From Hymenobacter tibetensis (GTDB lineage: Bacteria > Bacteroidota > Bacteroidia > Cytophagales > Hymenobacteraceae): a stretch of 64,000 bases of DNA. A model generated the notes under the pieces. It saw only the letters and a program-made list of their open reading frames with translations. It had not been told where the DNA came from and did no database searches. Positions 34,720 through 44,023 of this stretch are shown here, piece by piece; position 1 is the stretch's first letter; each line of letters begins with the position of its first letter. The stretch spans positions 1,950,001 through 2,014,000 of the forward strand of contig NZ_CP094669.1 in NCBI RefSeq assembly GCF_022827545.1. The letters are read 5' to 3'. Made by a program: the position numbers and the translations under genes.

Positions 34720-36684
34720 TTAATACCCCGGGTTTTGCTCCTCTGCCCGCTCTTGAGCGGTTAGCGGCTGGCCGTTGCGGAAGATGCGCTCCAAGTGAGT
34801 CTGTGGGATGGGCCGCAGCTTGAATTTAGGATCGGTAACGCCTGCTGCATCGGGGTTGAAGAGCGGCGCACGCAATTGCAATGTTTCGGTACGAGCCAAG
34901 TCTTCCCAGCGGTGCAACTCGCCCAGCAACTCGCGGGTGCGCTCATTCAAAATGAAGTGAATGAAGCGCTGCTCGGTGGTCGTAACCGACGCCGGATAGA
35001 GTTCTTTGGGGTCGTTGGTAGTGAAGTTGGTCAGCCGAGCCATCAGGGTTGGATACGTGCTGGTTACGTCGCCGCGCGTGCCACCCTCGACGCGCCAGTT
35101 CACCGAAGGCTTCACTTCACCTGCTTTGTAAGCGGCCCGCTGCCGTAGCGCATTTACATATTCCAGGGCCTTGGTGTAGTTGTTTTTGCGGCCGTATGCT
35201 TCCGCTGCAATCAGGTACGTTTCGCCGGTACGAGCCAGCAGACCGTCCTTGGTACCGGCTTCCTCGGCGGCACTAGGCCGGTAGGGGTCGGTGTACTTGA
35301 TGAGCTGCGGAAACTTGTTGCGCACGGCTAGTGTGCCGGTTGGGTCGTAGGCTCCCGTCACCACGTTGCCAGCGGCGTTGCGCACGTAGCGGGCAAAAAT
35401 TTTGTAGCGGGAGCGGTTGATTTGCGCCTGTGGAATCGGGTTTTCGCGGGTATTGACGATGACGTAGAAGGCCGTGTCGTTGATAGCGAACTTCGGCTGA
35501 TTTACCAGGGCTGGCGTCGGAGCGTCGGCGGCCGTCCAGCGGGGGTAGCCAGAGGGGCTGGTGTTGTTGGCAATCCAAGCCGTTTTCATCATCTTATAGA
35601 AGCGCGAATCGTTGCGCCGGTCGAAGATGTCCATGGCGTAATTGGTGGGCATCACGCGGCGGAAAGGACGGTCATTGAGAATGTCACGGGTCATACCGGG
35701 CTCGTTGTCGTACTGCAACGTGAAGTAGGAGTGTACCCGGTTGCCGAAGCGGCCCGAAAGCGTGACGATGTTGTTGAACTGCGCCGAAAAGAGGACTTCG
35801 CGGTTGGTTTGCGCTGCTACGCTGTTGGCATAAGTAGCAGGGTTAGCAACGGAAAAGGGAGTAGTGGGAGAGTTAGCTACATCGAACAGATCGGCATAGT
35901 TAGCCGCTAGCGGGTTGCGGTTCGAGGTGATGACCTGTTCGGCGTAGTAAGCGGCGCTGTCCATGTCGGTAGGCTTCTGGCCGCGCACGTCCGTCACAGC
36001 ACTGCCACGCGTCAGGTACACCTTAGCCAAGTAGTGCATGGCCGCGTTCTTGGTGGCCCGGCCGAAATCTGCGGTGGTCGGCGCTAAGTTGTCTGACGCA
36101 AATTTCAGGTCAGCTACAATAGCGCGATATACCTCAGGTACGGGCGTGCGGGTGAACTCCAACTTTACGCCCTCGGTGGGTTCCAGTAGCAGCGGAATGG
36201 CGCCATACTGCTGCACCAATTGGAAGTAGTAGTACGCCCGCAGGAAACGCAGCTCGGCTAGGCGTTGGGTTTTCTGCGCTTCTGTGCGGAGCGTAGTGGT
36301 GCCTTGGATGCCGGGAATGCGGGCAATACCGATGTTGCAGCGGTTGATACCGTCGTAGTCGGCCGTCCACACCCCATCTACGAACCCATCAGAGGCATTG
36401 AGGCGGTTGTCGTAACGGTTCCACCACTCGACGTTGATCTGGTCGGCGCTGGTCATCTCATCGACGCCGTAGTTGAACATAGCGAACGAGTGCTCAAGAG
36501 CAAATTTGTAGCGAGTTTGCTCGTAGCTGGATTTCACCAAATCCTCCAAGCCCTGCTCGGTGCTGAAGTAGTCGTTGGTAAGCGTGGAAACCAGTTCTTC
36601 TTCTAGATAGTCTTTGCACGAGCCCAACCCAAGTCCCATCAAGACGGTCAGGGAGGCAATGCGTACGGTACGGGTGATTTTCAT
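34720..36684 (-). CDS. SusD/RagB-family outer membrane nutrient-binding lipoprotein
   Basis: 654 residues. Lipoprotein signal peptide with lipobox GLGSC (Cys23), then the typical SusD start KDYLEEELVSTLTNDYFST. TPR-like helices carry the family motifs, e.g. AELRFLRAYYYFQLVQQYGAIPLL (about 145-168, in two overlapping helices) and NERTRELLGELHRWEDLARTE near the C-terminus. SusD proteins cap SusC channels and bind glycans or peptides at the outer membrane surface. It follows the SusC-like gene at 103 bases on the same strand; no hydrolase, SusE/F or regulator gene accompanies the pair, so the substrate is unknown. Confidence 0.95.
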   Translation of the reverse strand: MKITRTVRIASLTVLMGLGLGSCKDYLEEELVSTLTNDYFSTEQGLEDLVKSSYEQTRYKFALEHSFAMFNYGVDEMTSADQINVEWWNRYDNRLNASDGFVDGVWTADYDGINRCNIGIARIPGIQGTTTLRTEAQKTQRLAELRFLRAYYYFQLVQQYGAIPLLLEPTEGVKLEFTRTPVPEVYRAIVADLKFASDNLAPTTADFGRATKNAAMHYLAKVYLTRGSAVTDVRGQKPTDMDSAAYYAEQVITSNRNPLAANYADLFDVANSPTTPFSVANPATYANSVAAQTNREVLFSAQFNNIVTLSGRFGNRVHSYFTLQYDNEPGMTRDILNDRPFRRVMPTNYAMDIFDRRNDSRFYKMMKTAWIANNTSPSGYPRWTAADAPTPALVNQPKFAINDTAFYVIVNTRENPIPQAQINRSRYKIFARYVRNAAGNVVTGAYDPTGTLAVRNKFPQLIKYTDPYRPSAAEEAGTKDGLLARTGETYLIAAEAYGRKNNYTKALEYVNALRQRAAYKAGEVKPSVNWRVEGGTRGDVTSTYPTLMARLTNFTTNDPKELYPASVTTTEQRFIHFILNERTRELLGELHRWEDLARTETLQLRAPLFNPDAAGVTDPKFKLRPIPQTHLERIFRNGQPLTAQERAEEQNPGY

Positions 36685-36705
36685 GGCAATATGTGCTGAT
36701 TGCTA

Positions 36706-36735
36706 ATTGTTGATTGTTGAATTGTTGATTGTTGA
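36706..36735. repeat. Two tandem 15-bp repeats between the susC- and susD-like genes
   Basis: ATTGTTGATTGTTGA occurs twice head to tail at 36706-36720 and 36721-36735, followed by a decayed third unit (GTTGGTTGAG). It sits in the 103-base linker between the two genes. Confidence 0.6.
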
Positions 36736-36787
36736 GTTGGTTGAGCGGCTGTTACCCCATGCCTCAACTCAGCAATCAGCAACCAAC

Positions 36788-39700
36788 TCAGAATCCTACG
36801 CGCAAGCCGAACACTAGGCTTTTAGTGCCCAAGTTGCGGGCCTGCGCCCGTTCGCCGGACGTAGAGCCAACGTCAGCAGCTTCTGGGTCGAGACCCTGGA
36901 AGTCGGTGAACAGGAAGGGGTTCACTGCGTTGGCGTACACGCTTAGGTTGCTCATTTTTACTTTCGAGCTGATAGCCTGCGGTACGGTATACGTGAGCGA
37001 GATATTGCGCACCCGAGCAAAGCTGCCACTTACAAAGGCGTAACCACCGTTGTTGGCGGATTCAGCTTTGTAGATAGGCCGCGGGTATTCGTTGGTGGGG
37101 TTGGTGGGCGTCCAATAATTCACTTTCTGACTCTGGAACACCCCACTCAGACCAGGCGTGATGCCGGTAGATACCAGCTGGCCCACGCGGGCGTATACCA
37201 GGAAGCTCAACTCAAAGCCCTTGTAGTTGAACGTGTTATTCACGCTGCCAGACCATTTGGGCCGGTTCGAACCTAGGATCTGGAAATCATTGGCATTAAT
37301 GACGGGCCGGCCGTTGGCGTCGAGTACACCGTCGGTATCCACCACGCGGATGTCGCCGGGCACTGCGCCGTACAAGCGCGCTTCGTCGGCCTGATCGAGC
37401 TGCCAGATACCATCGTTCTTGTAGCTGTAGTACACGCCGAGCGGCTGCCCGATAAACCAGCGGTTCCCGATGTCGTCCTGGGCGCCGGAAGCCAGCTTCA
37501 CGAACTCCTCCTTGTTGCGCGTGTAGATGAAGTCGGTAGCCCAGCGGAAGCCGCCAGCCGTTTCCACGTTGATGGTGGTCAGGCTGGTTTCGATACCGCT
37601 ATTGCGCGTCTCCCCAATGTTTTGCAGAATGTTGACTACCCCGCCGGCCGTAGGCAAGCCGCGCGGCAGCAGCAGGTCGGTGGTGTTGGCGCGGTACACT
37701 TCCACCGAGCCGCTCACCCGGTTCTTAAGCAACCCGAAGTCCAGACCCAGGTTGATGGTAGAGGTCCGTTCCCACTGTAGTTCGGGGTTGGGAATACCGC
37801 CGAGCGTGTTGGGCAAGGTGCCAGGTGTAGGCGAATAGCCGTACGCGGGGGTTTCGTTGAAGGCGTAGGAGGAACGCTGTAAGGTGCCGCCCGTGGTGTA
37901 GGGGTCCACGGACGCTTGGCCCACGGTGCCGTAGCCGCCACGCAGCTTCAGCTCGTTGATGACGGCTACGTTCTGCAGGAAGCTCTCTTGCTGAATTTTC
38001 CAGGCCAGTGCCACCGAAGGGAAGAAGCTCCATTTATTGCCTGGGGCCAGCACGGAGGCGCCATCGGCGCGGCCGGTAGCCGTCAGCACGTAGCGGTCCA
38101 GGAAGCTGTAGTTGATGCGCCCCATCCACGATTGCAACGTGCGCTTCGAAAAGCCGGTGCCGAAGCCGTTGGCGGCCGCCTGATAGGTCGAGCCCAGGTT
38201 GTACCACTTCTGGCTGTCGTACGGTAGGTTAACCGCGCTGACCGACGAGCTTTCCCCGCGGTCAGCCTGTACGCTTTGCAGGGCCGTGATGCCCAGGCTG
38301 TGCTTTTCGTTGATCTGCTTGTCGTAGAACAGCAGGTTTTCCACCACGTAGGTGAAGTTCTGTCCCTGGTCGTACTGCGCGAAGGAAGTTGAATTTATAC
38401 CACCGGCATCCCGAGCAATAGCCCGCGCCGACTGAAAGATACCCGTCCGGTTGTTGCGGAAGTCGGGGCCTACGTTGAGGCGGTAGCGCAGCCCTTCAAT
38501 GGGGAGCTTCACTTCGCCGTAGAAGCTGCCGAAGAAGCGGGTTACGCGCCGCTCGTTGAAGGCGTTTTCAGCTTCGCGCAACGGGTTGTAAATGGTTGAT
38601 ACGAAGGCTGGGCTAACGATAAACGTCCCATCAGGCTCATACGGCGTCGCGTACGGAATCTGCCCCACGGCGCGGCCGTAGATGTCGGGTCCGTAGTTCT
38701 GGATAGCCAAGCTGGCATTGGTGGAAGCGCCCAGCGTGACGATGTTGTTAACCTTGTAATCGAGGGTGACGCGGGCGTTGTAGCGCGTGAAATCCTGCCC
38801 TTTCTGAATGCCTTCCTGGTTGAGGTAGCCCACCGACATGGAAGCCCGCAACTTGTCGGTGCCGCCGCTGGCGCTGATTTGGTGGTTCTGGGTAAGAGCC
38901 GTGCGCAACGCCAGCTTCTGCCAGTCGGTGGTGCGCACCTTGCTGGCATCGTAGATAGGAATCTGGGTGACATTGGCACCGTAGAGGGCGCGCTCTTCCT
39001 CGGTGGTAGGCCGATACGCTACTTTGCGCGCTGCGCGGTCTTCCCACTCATAGCCGTCGGCAATGCCTTCCCAAGCAAACTGGTCGTTTTGACCAAATAA
39101 AGTGTAATCCAGGGCTGGATCAGCGTAGCGAGGAGCGTAAGAATTGGTGTTGCGGTTGGCTTCGCGCTGCAATTCCAGGAACTCACCGCCGTTGAACAGG
39201 TCCAGCGTGCGCGAGGCCTTATCAATGCTGAAATAGTTGTTGTAGTTGAGCGTGAACTTGCCTTCCTGCCCGCGCTTGGTGGTCACAATCACGACGCCGT
39301 TGGCGCCGCGGGAGCCATAAATAGCCGTGGCCGACGCGTCCTTCAGCACTTCCACCGACTGAATATCCTGGGGGTTGAAGTCGTTGAGGCCGGTGCCTTG
39401 CGCCAGCGGAATGCCATCCACCACGTACAGCGGTTCGTTGGAGGCTCGCACGGAGCGGTTGCCCCGGATGCGGATAGCGGGCGTTTCGCCGGGGCGGAAG
39501 TTGCCGCCGGCCACGTCCACTCCAGCTGCCCGACCTTGGAGGGCCTGGGTCAGGTTTTGGGTGGTTACCTGCTGAATCTGCTCTTCTGACACCGACGACA
39601 GGGCGCCCGTTACGTCGCTTTTTTTCTGGGTGCCGTAGCCGACTACCACCACTTCGCCCAGGGCCTTGGTGTCGGTGCCTAGTACAATGGATATTTCCGA

Positions 39701-39973
39701 GCGTCCATCAATCGGTACTTCCTGCGTGGAGTAGCCGATAAAGGAAAAAATTAACGTGCCCTGCCGGTTCGGTACATTGATGGAGTAGCTGCCGTCGGGT
39801 CCGGAGGCGGTACCAGTGGTGCTGCCTTTCAAGACAACGGTTACGCCGGGCAGTGGGGCTTTCGAATCGTCGGCGGTGATTTTGCCAGTTATTACCTGGC
39901 CCACCGCGGCTGGCGCCACCAACAGCAACGCCGCAGTGGGGAGATGCCGAGCCAAACCATAAAGCTTCTGCAT
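36788..39973 (-). CDS. SusC/RagA-family TonB-linked outer membrane protein
   Basis: 1061 residues, normal length. Signal peptide (LPTAALLLVAPAAVGQ), then a carboxypeptidase-like regulatory domain (VITGKITADDSKAPLPGVTV, about 26-110), the SusC signature GEVVVVGYGTQKKSDVTGA (about 117-135), a plug with RIRGNRSV, PLYVVDGIPL, VEVLKDASATAIYGSRGANGV and a long beta-barrel ending NLGTKSLVFGLRVGF. It imports oligomers across the outer membrane using TonB energy, together with the SusD-like partner downstream. No ECF sigma or anti-sigma pair is close by. Confidence 0.96.
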   Translation of the reverse strand: MQKLYGLARHLPTAALLLVAPAAVGQVITGKITADDSKAPLPGVTVVLKGSTTGTASGPDGSYSINVPNRQGTLIFSFIGYSTQEVPIDGRSEISIVLGTDTKALGEVVVVGYGTQKKSDVTGALSSVSEEQIQQVTTQNLTQALQGRAAGVDVAGGNFRPGETPAIRIRGNRSVRASNEPLYVVDGIPLAQGTGLNDFNPQDIQSVEVLKDASATAIYGSRGANGVVIVTTKRGQEGKFTLNYNNYFSIDKASRTLDLFNGGEFLELQREANRNTNSYAPRYADPALDYTLFGQNDQFAWEGIADGYEWEDRAARKVAYRPTTEEERALYGANVTQIPIYDASKVRTTDWQKLALRTALTQNHQISASGGTDKLRASMSVGYLNQEGIQKGQDFTRYNARVTLDYKVNNIVTLGASTNASLAIQNYGPDIYGRAVGQIPYATPYEPDGTFIVSPAFVSTIYNPLREAENAFNERRVTRFFGSFYGEVKLPIEGLRYRLNVGPDFRNNRTGIFQSARAIARDAGGINSTSFAQYDQGQNFTYVVENLLFYDKQINEKHSLGITALQSVQADRGESSSVSAVNLPYDSQKWYNLGSTYQAAANGFGTGFSKRTLQSWMGRINYSFLDRYVLTATGRADGASVLAPGNKWSFFPSVALAWKIQQESFLQNVAVINELKLRGGYGTVGQASVDPYTTGGTLQRSSYAFNETPAYGYSPTPGTLPNTLGGIPNPELQWERTSTINLGLDFGLLKNRVSGSVEVYRANTTDLLLPRGLPTAGGVVNILQNIGETRNSGIETSLTTINVETAGGFRWATDFIYTRNKEEFVKLASGAQDDIGNRWFIGQPLGVYYSYKNDGIWQLDQADEARLYGAVPGDIRVVDTDGVLDANGRPVINANDFQILGSNRPKWSGSVNNTFNYKGFELSFLVYARVGQLVSTGITPGLSGVFQSQKVNYWTPTNPTNEYPRPIYKAESANNGGYAFVSGSFARVRNISLTYTVPQAISSKVKMSNLSVYANAVNPFLFTDFQGLDPEAADVGSTSGERAQARNLGTKSLVFGLRVGF

Positions 39974-40385
39974 ATAAGTGTGGGATTTTAGTTGAATTCT
40001 GCTGGAAGATTCCAGTAAAATATTGACCTCCCATCCCGCACTCTCCTGTATGCAAAGGTTTACGGACGCATATAGGTGTTGTCACCCAGCCCGCTTAGGG
40101 CTGGCTGTGAGTGCTTTAACAATATGTGTAGATACAGGTAGGTATAGAGTGCCCTAAAATGAAAAAGCCCCTTGCTAACCTCAGCAAGGGGCTTTTTCAT
40201 TTTAGCTACCGTCAAAGGCAGTACGTCTTCAGTAGCTAAACTGCATTTCTGTACCAGCAGCTTCGTGCACAGTGGCGGTGGTACTCACCATCCCAAAATG
40301 GGTAGCGCTACGCTCTGTACACCCGTTTACAAGGCAACTCTACTGTAGTGTACCGGGTGGCCCAATGGAAAAACCAATAGGCTGA
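39974..40385. other. Intergenic region upstream of the susC-like gene
   Basis: 412 bases. Contains the long terminator hairpin at 40154-40205, a short hairpin around 40086 (CAGCCC...GGGCTG) and a sequence near 40285 (ACCATCCCAAAATGGGTAG) similar to one near 34570. The promoter of the susC/susD transcript should lie in 39990-40140; no exact TAnnTTTG box was found on that strand. No gene seen. Confidence 0.5.
40154..40205. terminator. Perfect 23-bp stem bidirectional terminator
   Basis: 40154-40176 is the exact reverse complement of 40183-40205 with a 6-base loop; the core is GAAAAAGCCCC...GGGGCTTTTTC. It ends the minus-strand transcript of the secreted-protein gene at 40386 and separates it from susC. 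Confidence 0.82.
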
Positions 40386-41216
40386 TTAATGCCAGCCAGT
40401 AGTAACTCGTTTGGGTGCCCGAAATGGAATAGCCGTGCTACTGGCGCTAGCTCGGTTGCCATTAGCATCTAGCGCTGTAAATGTAACCGTGTAGTCTGCC
40501 TGCGAAGCTAACTGGAAGTTGCCGCCACATGTAAACCAGCCGATCAACAACATATTCTGCCAGCTGATGAGGTAACTGGTAGTTTGCTGCCCGCTCTGCT
40601 TATGTTGCACAGTGGTTTTAACAAGGCAGTCGGAAGCGTCCTGAAGAGGGTGGTTGAAGGCAGCATAATGCTCTATTCCTTCGCTATTCTCTTCGTATAC
40701 GGTTTTTAGCAGTGTTGGAGTGCTGGTCCAAATAGGAGCACGGGTGTCAGGTGCTGAAACTACTTGCCAGCGGTAGATGGTAGCCTTGCGTTTTTCAGGC
40801 CCAAAAAAGCCATTCTGAAAAAAATAGAATACGTCTTCTGTTCCCCTCTGGGCGCGCAACTCATACGTACTGTCTGTTAGCAATGGTCGGTTAGCCTGCA
40901 TTAAGAGCTGCTGAGTTCCCGCGTCAAGTAGCTTATCCCGTACTACCAACGGCACCGAATCGTGTGCCGACCAAAGATACAAGTGGATATCAGAGCCTAG
41001 CTGCTCAAAGCCAGCGTGCAACACCGGGTCGCTGTAGGTAGTAGTGGAGATAGTGAATAAGAATATCTGCCGTGGCTGAATTAGTGAAGTTTTGTTGCTG
41101 GGCCAGACACTTATCCAGATAGGCGCCTCGCACTGAGCTTGTGCCGCTGGGATTGCAAGGGCTAAGCAGAACAAAAGCGTCAACAACGCTAAACCACGGA
41201 TAGATAGGCTCATCAT
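40386..41216 (-). CDS. Secreted protein of unknown function
   Basis: 276 residues from ATG 41216 (MMSLSIRGLALL); a longer frame from 41276 would overlap the upstream peptidase gene. Signal peptide ends at AIPAAQAQC. The mature part is beta-rich with Cys in QCEAPIW, SDCLV and FTCGGNF, and the C-terminal strand ADYTVTFTALDANGN looks Ig-like. No T9SS domain. No family recognised. It starts ten bases after the stop of the M28 peptidase gene, so the two are an operon. Confidence 0.75.
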   Translation of the reverse strand: MMSLSIRGLALLTLLFCLALAIPAAQAQCEAPIWISVWPSNKTSLIQPRQIFLFTISTTTYSDPVLHAGFEQLGSDIHLYLWSAHDSVPLVVRDKLLDAGTQQLLMQANRPLLTDSTYELRAQRGTEDVFYFFQNGFFGPEKRKATIYRWQVVSAPDTRAPIWTSTPTLLKTVYEENSEGIEHYAAFNHPLQDASDCLVKTTVQHKQSGQQTTSYLISWQNMLLIGWFTCGGNFQLASQADYTVTFTALDANGNRASASSTAIPFRAPKRVTTGWH

Positions 41217-41226
41217 GAGCGGAATC

Positions 41227-42585
41227 TTATCGTACCGGCTTGGGCAACACCGGCAAGCTCTCGTGCCCCTCGGCATCCACCGATACCACCCCGAAAATGA
41301 AGTTGTCTTTGCTGTGGGGCAGGTCGGCTTTGGTGTCGGTCACGAAGAACTTTTGCTGCCACTCCGGGGCGCTGGTTTCGCGCATGAGCACGTAGTAGCC
41401 AGCGGGTTTTTCGCCAGCTTTGGGCGCTTCCCATTGCAGCTCGGTGCGGTTGGTGAGCTTGGCCGTGAGCACCCCCACGTTGGTGGGAGCAGCGGGGGCT
41501 AGGGCCAGATTCGCCAACGTGGCGAGATTCACGCCCGTGTTTTTGCGCAGGTAGGCGAAGTCCATAAACTTGGCATAGTCGCCGTATTCTTCGCCGTTTT
41601 CGGTGCGCAAGTCCTGGTGTTGGTGGCGGAAGTCCTCGTTCACTTCCGAGAAGCGTATGGCCGTAAAGCCCTGCTGATTGAACGGGGTATGGTCGCCGCC
41701 GCGTAGGAACCGGTCGGGGCGATATTCCAGCACCACCTCGTGGCCAGCTACGTGGTTCTTGGTGATGGTGCGGATGTAGCGGGCCAACTGGCGGCTTGGG
41801 GAGTCGTTTTCCGAAGACAAAGTGCGCCGCACTTTTGCTTCATCGGGCGTTTCGTTGGCCGGCACGCCTTCACTGAACACGCGCAGCTGGGTGGTGTTCT
41901 TGATTTCGGGATCGTGGCCGGTGGAGTTGCCCATGATGTCGTTGTTGAGCATCGCCACCAACTCCCAGTTTTCGGCTTTGGCGCGCTTGGCCATGTGCGT
42001 CGAGCCATAGAGTCCTTGCTCTTCGCCCTGTACGGCCACAAAAATGATGGTAGCCGGAAATTGCTGCTTGCTCATCACCCGGGCCAGCTCCATAACGGCC
42101 ACTGTGCCGGAACCGTCGTCGTTGGCGCCGGGCGCATCGGCGGTGGCGTTCATCACATCCGAAACCCGCGAATCAATGTGTCCGCTCACCACGAAGATGC
42201 GTTTGTCAGCGGGGTCGGTGCCGGGCAGTGTAGCCATAACGTTGGCCATGAGCACCGGCCGGTTGATCCGGCGGCCGTCGGGCTTGACGGTGAAGGTATC
42301 CTGCTCCACTTTCAGGCGTCCACCACTGGCCTTGCTGTATTTCTTGAACTCGTCTTCCACCCAGTTGCGGGCCGCACCGATACCGCGCTTCTTGCTTTTG
42401 GTGTCGGATAAGGTGTGGCGCGTCCCGAAGCTGACGAGCTTATCTACATCGTCGCGCAAGTTCTTTTCCGACACTTCTTCCACCATCTTCGTGATGAGCG
42501 GGTCGGGGGTAGTGGTTGGCTTGTTTTGAGCGAAGGCAGAAGCGGTGAGGCCAAGCGTGAGCAAGAAAAGACTGGAGCGAAGCAT
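41227..42585 (-). CDS. M28-family zinc metallopeptidase, exported
   Basis: 452 residues with a signal peptide (SSLFLLTLGLTASAFAQ). The M28 fold shows the first zinc His in VSGHIDSRVSD, Asp in APGANDDGSGT, the Glu pair in AVQGEEQGLYGS, Asp in MLNNDIMGNS and a final His in HTPFNQQGFTAIRFSE. A fibronectin-like domain (about 365-450: PAAPTNVGVLTAKLTNRTELQWEAP) closes the protein. It should be an aminopeptidase acting in periplasm or outside. It is upstream of, and coupled to, the secreted-protein gene. Confidence 0.93.
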   Translation of the reverse strand: MLRSSLFLLTLGLTASAFAQNKPTTTPDPLITKMVEEVSEKNLRDDVDKLVSFGTRHTLSDTKSKKRGIGAARNWVEDEFKKYSKASGGRLKVEQDTFTVKPDGRRINRPVLMANVMATLPGTDPADKRIFVVSGHIDSRVSDVMNATADAPGANDDGSGTVAVMELARVMSKQQFPATIIFVAVQGEEQGLYGSTHMAKRAKAENWELVAMLNNDIMGNSTGHDPEIKNTTQLRVFSEGVPANETPDEAKVRRTLSSENDSPSRQLARYIRTITKNHVAGHEVVLEYRPDRFLRGGDHTPFNQQGFTAIRFSEVNEDFRHQHQDLRTENGEEYGDYAKFMDFAYLRKNTGVNLATLANLALAPAAPTNVGVLTAKLTNRTELQWEAPKAGEKPAGYYVLMRETSAPEWQQKFFVTDTKADLPHSKDNFIFGVVSVDAEGHESLPVLPKPVR

Positions 42586-42748
42586 GCAGAAAATTTAGTT
42601 GAGCCGACAGTAAAGACACGCAAACCCGCTAGAGCGTTGCGAATAGCATGCAATGTAACGCCAACTGGAATTTTTAGCACTTTCATCAAGCAAAGCGCCT
42701 TCTTTTTATTGAAATCTCAACGGGCAGGAAAAAGCCTGGGCATTCTCT

Positions 42749-44023
42749 CTACAATCTCGAAACCACTACGCTGGCCGCATTGCCTCCAAACCCAGCGGCG
42801 TTTATCAGAATCCGCCGAATGGGGCGGGCCGCGTCGGTGGCCAGATCCGTACTGAACGGAGCTGCTGGCCAGCGTTGTGTCTCCAATACGTGCAGGGCAA
42901 AATCTAAGCTCAGCGCGCCCGACGCACCAAGCGTATGGCCCACCAGCCATTTGTTGGACAAAAGCGGCGGTAGTGCCTCACCAAAGATAGTTCGTAGTGC
43001 CGCTCGCTCCGACGCATCGCCGGCTGGAGTGCCCGGACTGTGCAGTACTACGGCATCCACTTCCGCAACCGTGCAGTTGGCTTGGTGCAGCGCTTGGCGC
43101 ATGGCCTGCTGAAAGTGCTGACCATCGGGCGAGAGGCCAGTCTTGCTGGCTATGGCCTCGAACCCAAACCCTACAGCTTCCAGCACAAACACCGGCTGCG
43201 CCGACTGTTGCAACGTGGCCAACGTATCGGCGCTTACTTGCTCCAACGCAAATACAGCGGCTCCTTCGCCCAGCACGAATGTGGAAGGGCGGCCCGCACC
43301 AGGCCGGCAAGGCCAGTCAATAGCCGGGAAAGTGGAGTAGATGCCCAACGCGTGCAGTTGCGCCAGCGTGAAATCAGTGAGCGGAGCTTCGGTACCGCCG
43401 GCCAGAAAGTGCGTTGCCATGCCTGCCCGCAACCACGCCACGGCGTTGCCAAGGGCCTGAAACGCACTACTACAGGTGCTGGAATGGCTGAGTGCGGCTC
43501 CGCCTGTACTGCCCGCATCAAAAGCCACCCAGCTGGCTACGTTGCCCAGCGTAGTAAGTGGCGAAGCGGCCACCGAAACACTACCCTCCGCCAGAAATTC
43601 ACGATGAAATTGTTCGAGCCGCTCGGTGGCCCCGCGGCTGGAACCTACGCTGACGCTGATGCTTGCTTGCTGGTTGTGGTTGGTTGGTTGTTGCCTGGTG
43701 ACGGATTCCAACTGCCCACGGCCTATTGGAGTTGAAAGCCCACCCGATGCCAGCCAGCCGGCTTCGGCGGTGGCTTGGCGAGCTGCCAATAACGCTAGCA
43801 GCACCGTCCGGTCGAGCTGGCGGTAGGCCGGGTGGGAGCGGCGTAGCTCGGCTATGGAGTATTCGGTAGTGGCAGCCAGCGCCGCTACGGGCAAAGAATA
43901 ACTGCCCACGGAGCGGGTTTGGAAAGGAATGGTGGCAGGCGCCGCGTAGGAAGTGGAGCTGGTGCCAAGCGCGCTAACCCGGCCCCGGCCCCGGATGATG
44001 ATGGAGTCCGTGGGGTTAGGCAT
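42749..44023 (-). CDS. FabF-like beta-ketoacyl synthase in the biotin cluster
   Basis: 424 residues. Thiolase-fold condensing enzyme with an apparently complete Cys-His-His triad: Cys in SSTCSSAFQALG, first His in VVLHSPGTPAGD, second His in NKWLVGHTLGASGA. It overlaps the end of bioA by eight bases (bioA stops at 44016, this starts at 44023), so it belongs to the biotin operon. In other Bacteroidota biotin clusters a ketosynthase is also found beside bioA (recollection, not checked). No bioC, bioH, bioW, bioI or bioG is present in the window, so this enzyme may take part in making the pimeloyl precursor, in place of or beside the housekeeping FabF (inference). Confidence 0.88.
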   Translation of the reverse strand: MPNPTDSIIIRGRGRVSALGTSSTSYAAPATIPFQTRSVGSYSLPVAALAATTEYSIAELRRSHPAYRQLDRTVLLALLAARQATAEAGWLASGGLSTPIGRGQLESVTRQQPTNHNQQASISVSVGSSRGATERLEQFHREFLAEGSVSVAASPLTTLGNVASWVAFDAGSTGGAALSHSSTCSSAFQALGNAVAWLRAGMATHFLAGGTEAPLTDFTLAQLHALGIYSTFPAIDWPCRPGAGRPSTFVLGEGAAVFALEQVSADTLATLQQSAQPVFVLEAVGFGFEAIASKTGLSPDGQHFQQAMRQALHQANCTVAEVDAVVLHSPGTPAGDASERAALRTIFGEALPPLLSNKWLVGHTLGASGALSLDFALHVLETQRWPAAPFSTDLATDAARPIRRILINAAGFGGNAASVVVSRL

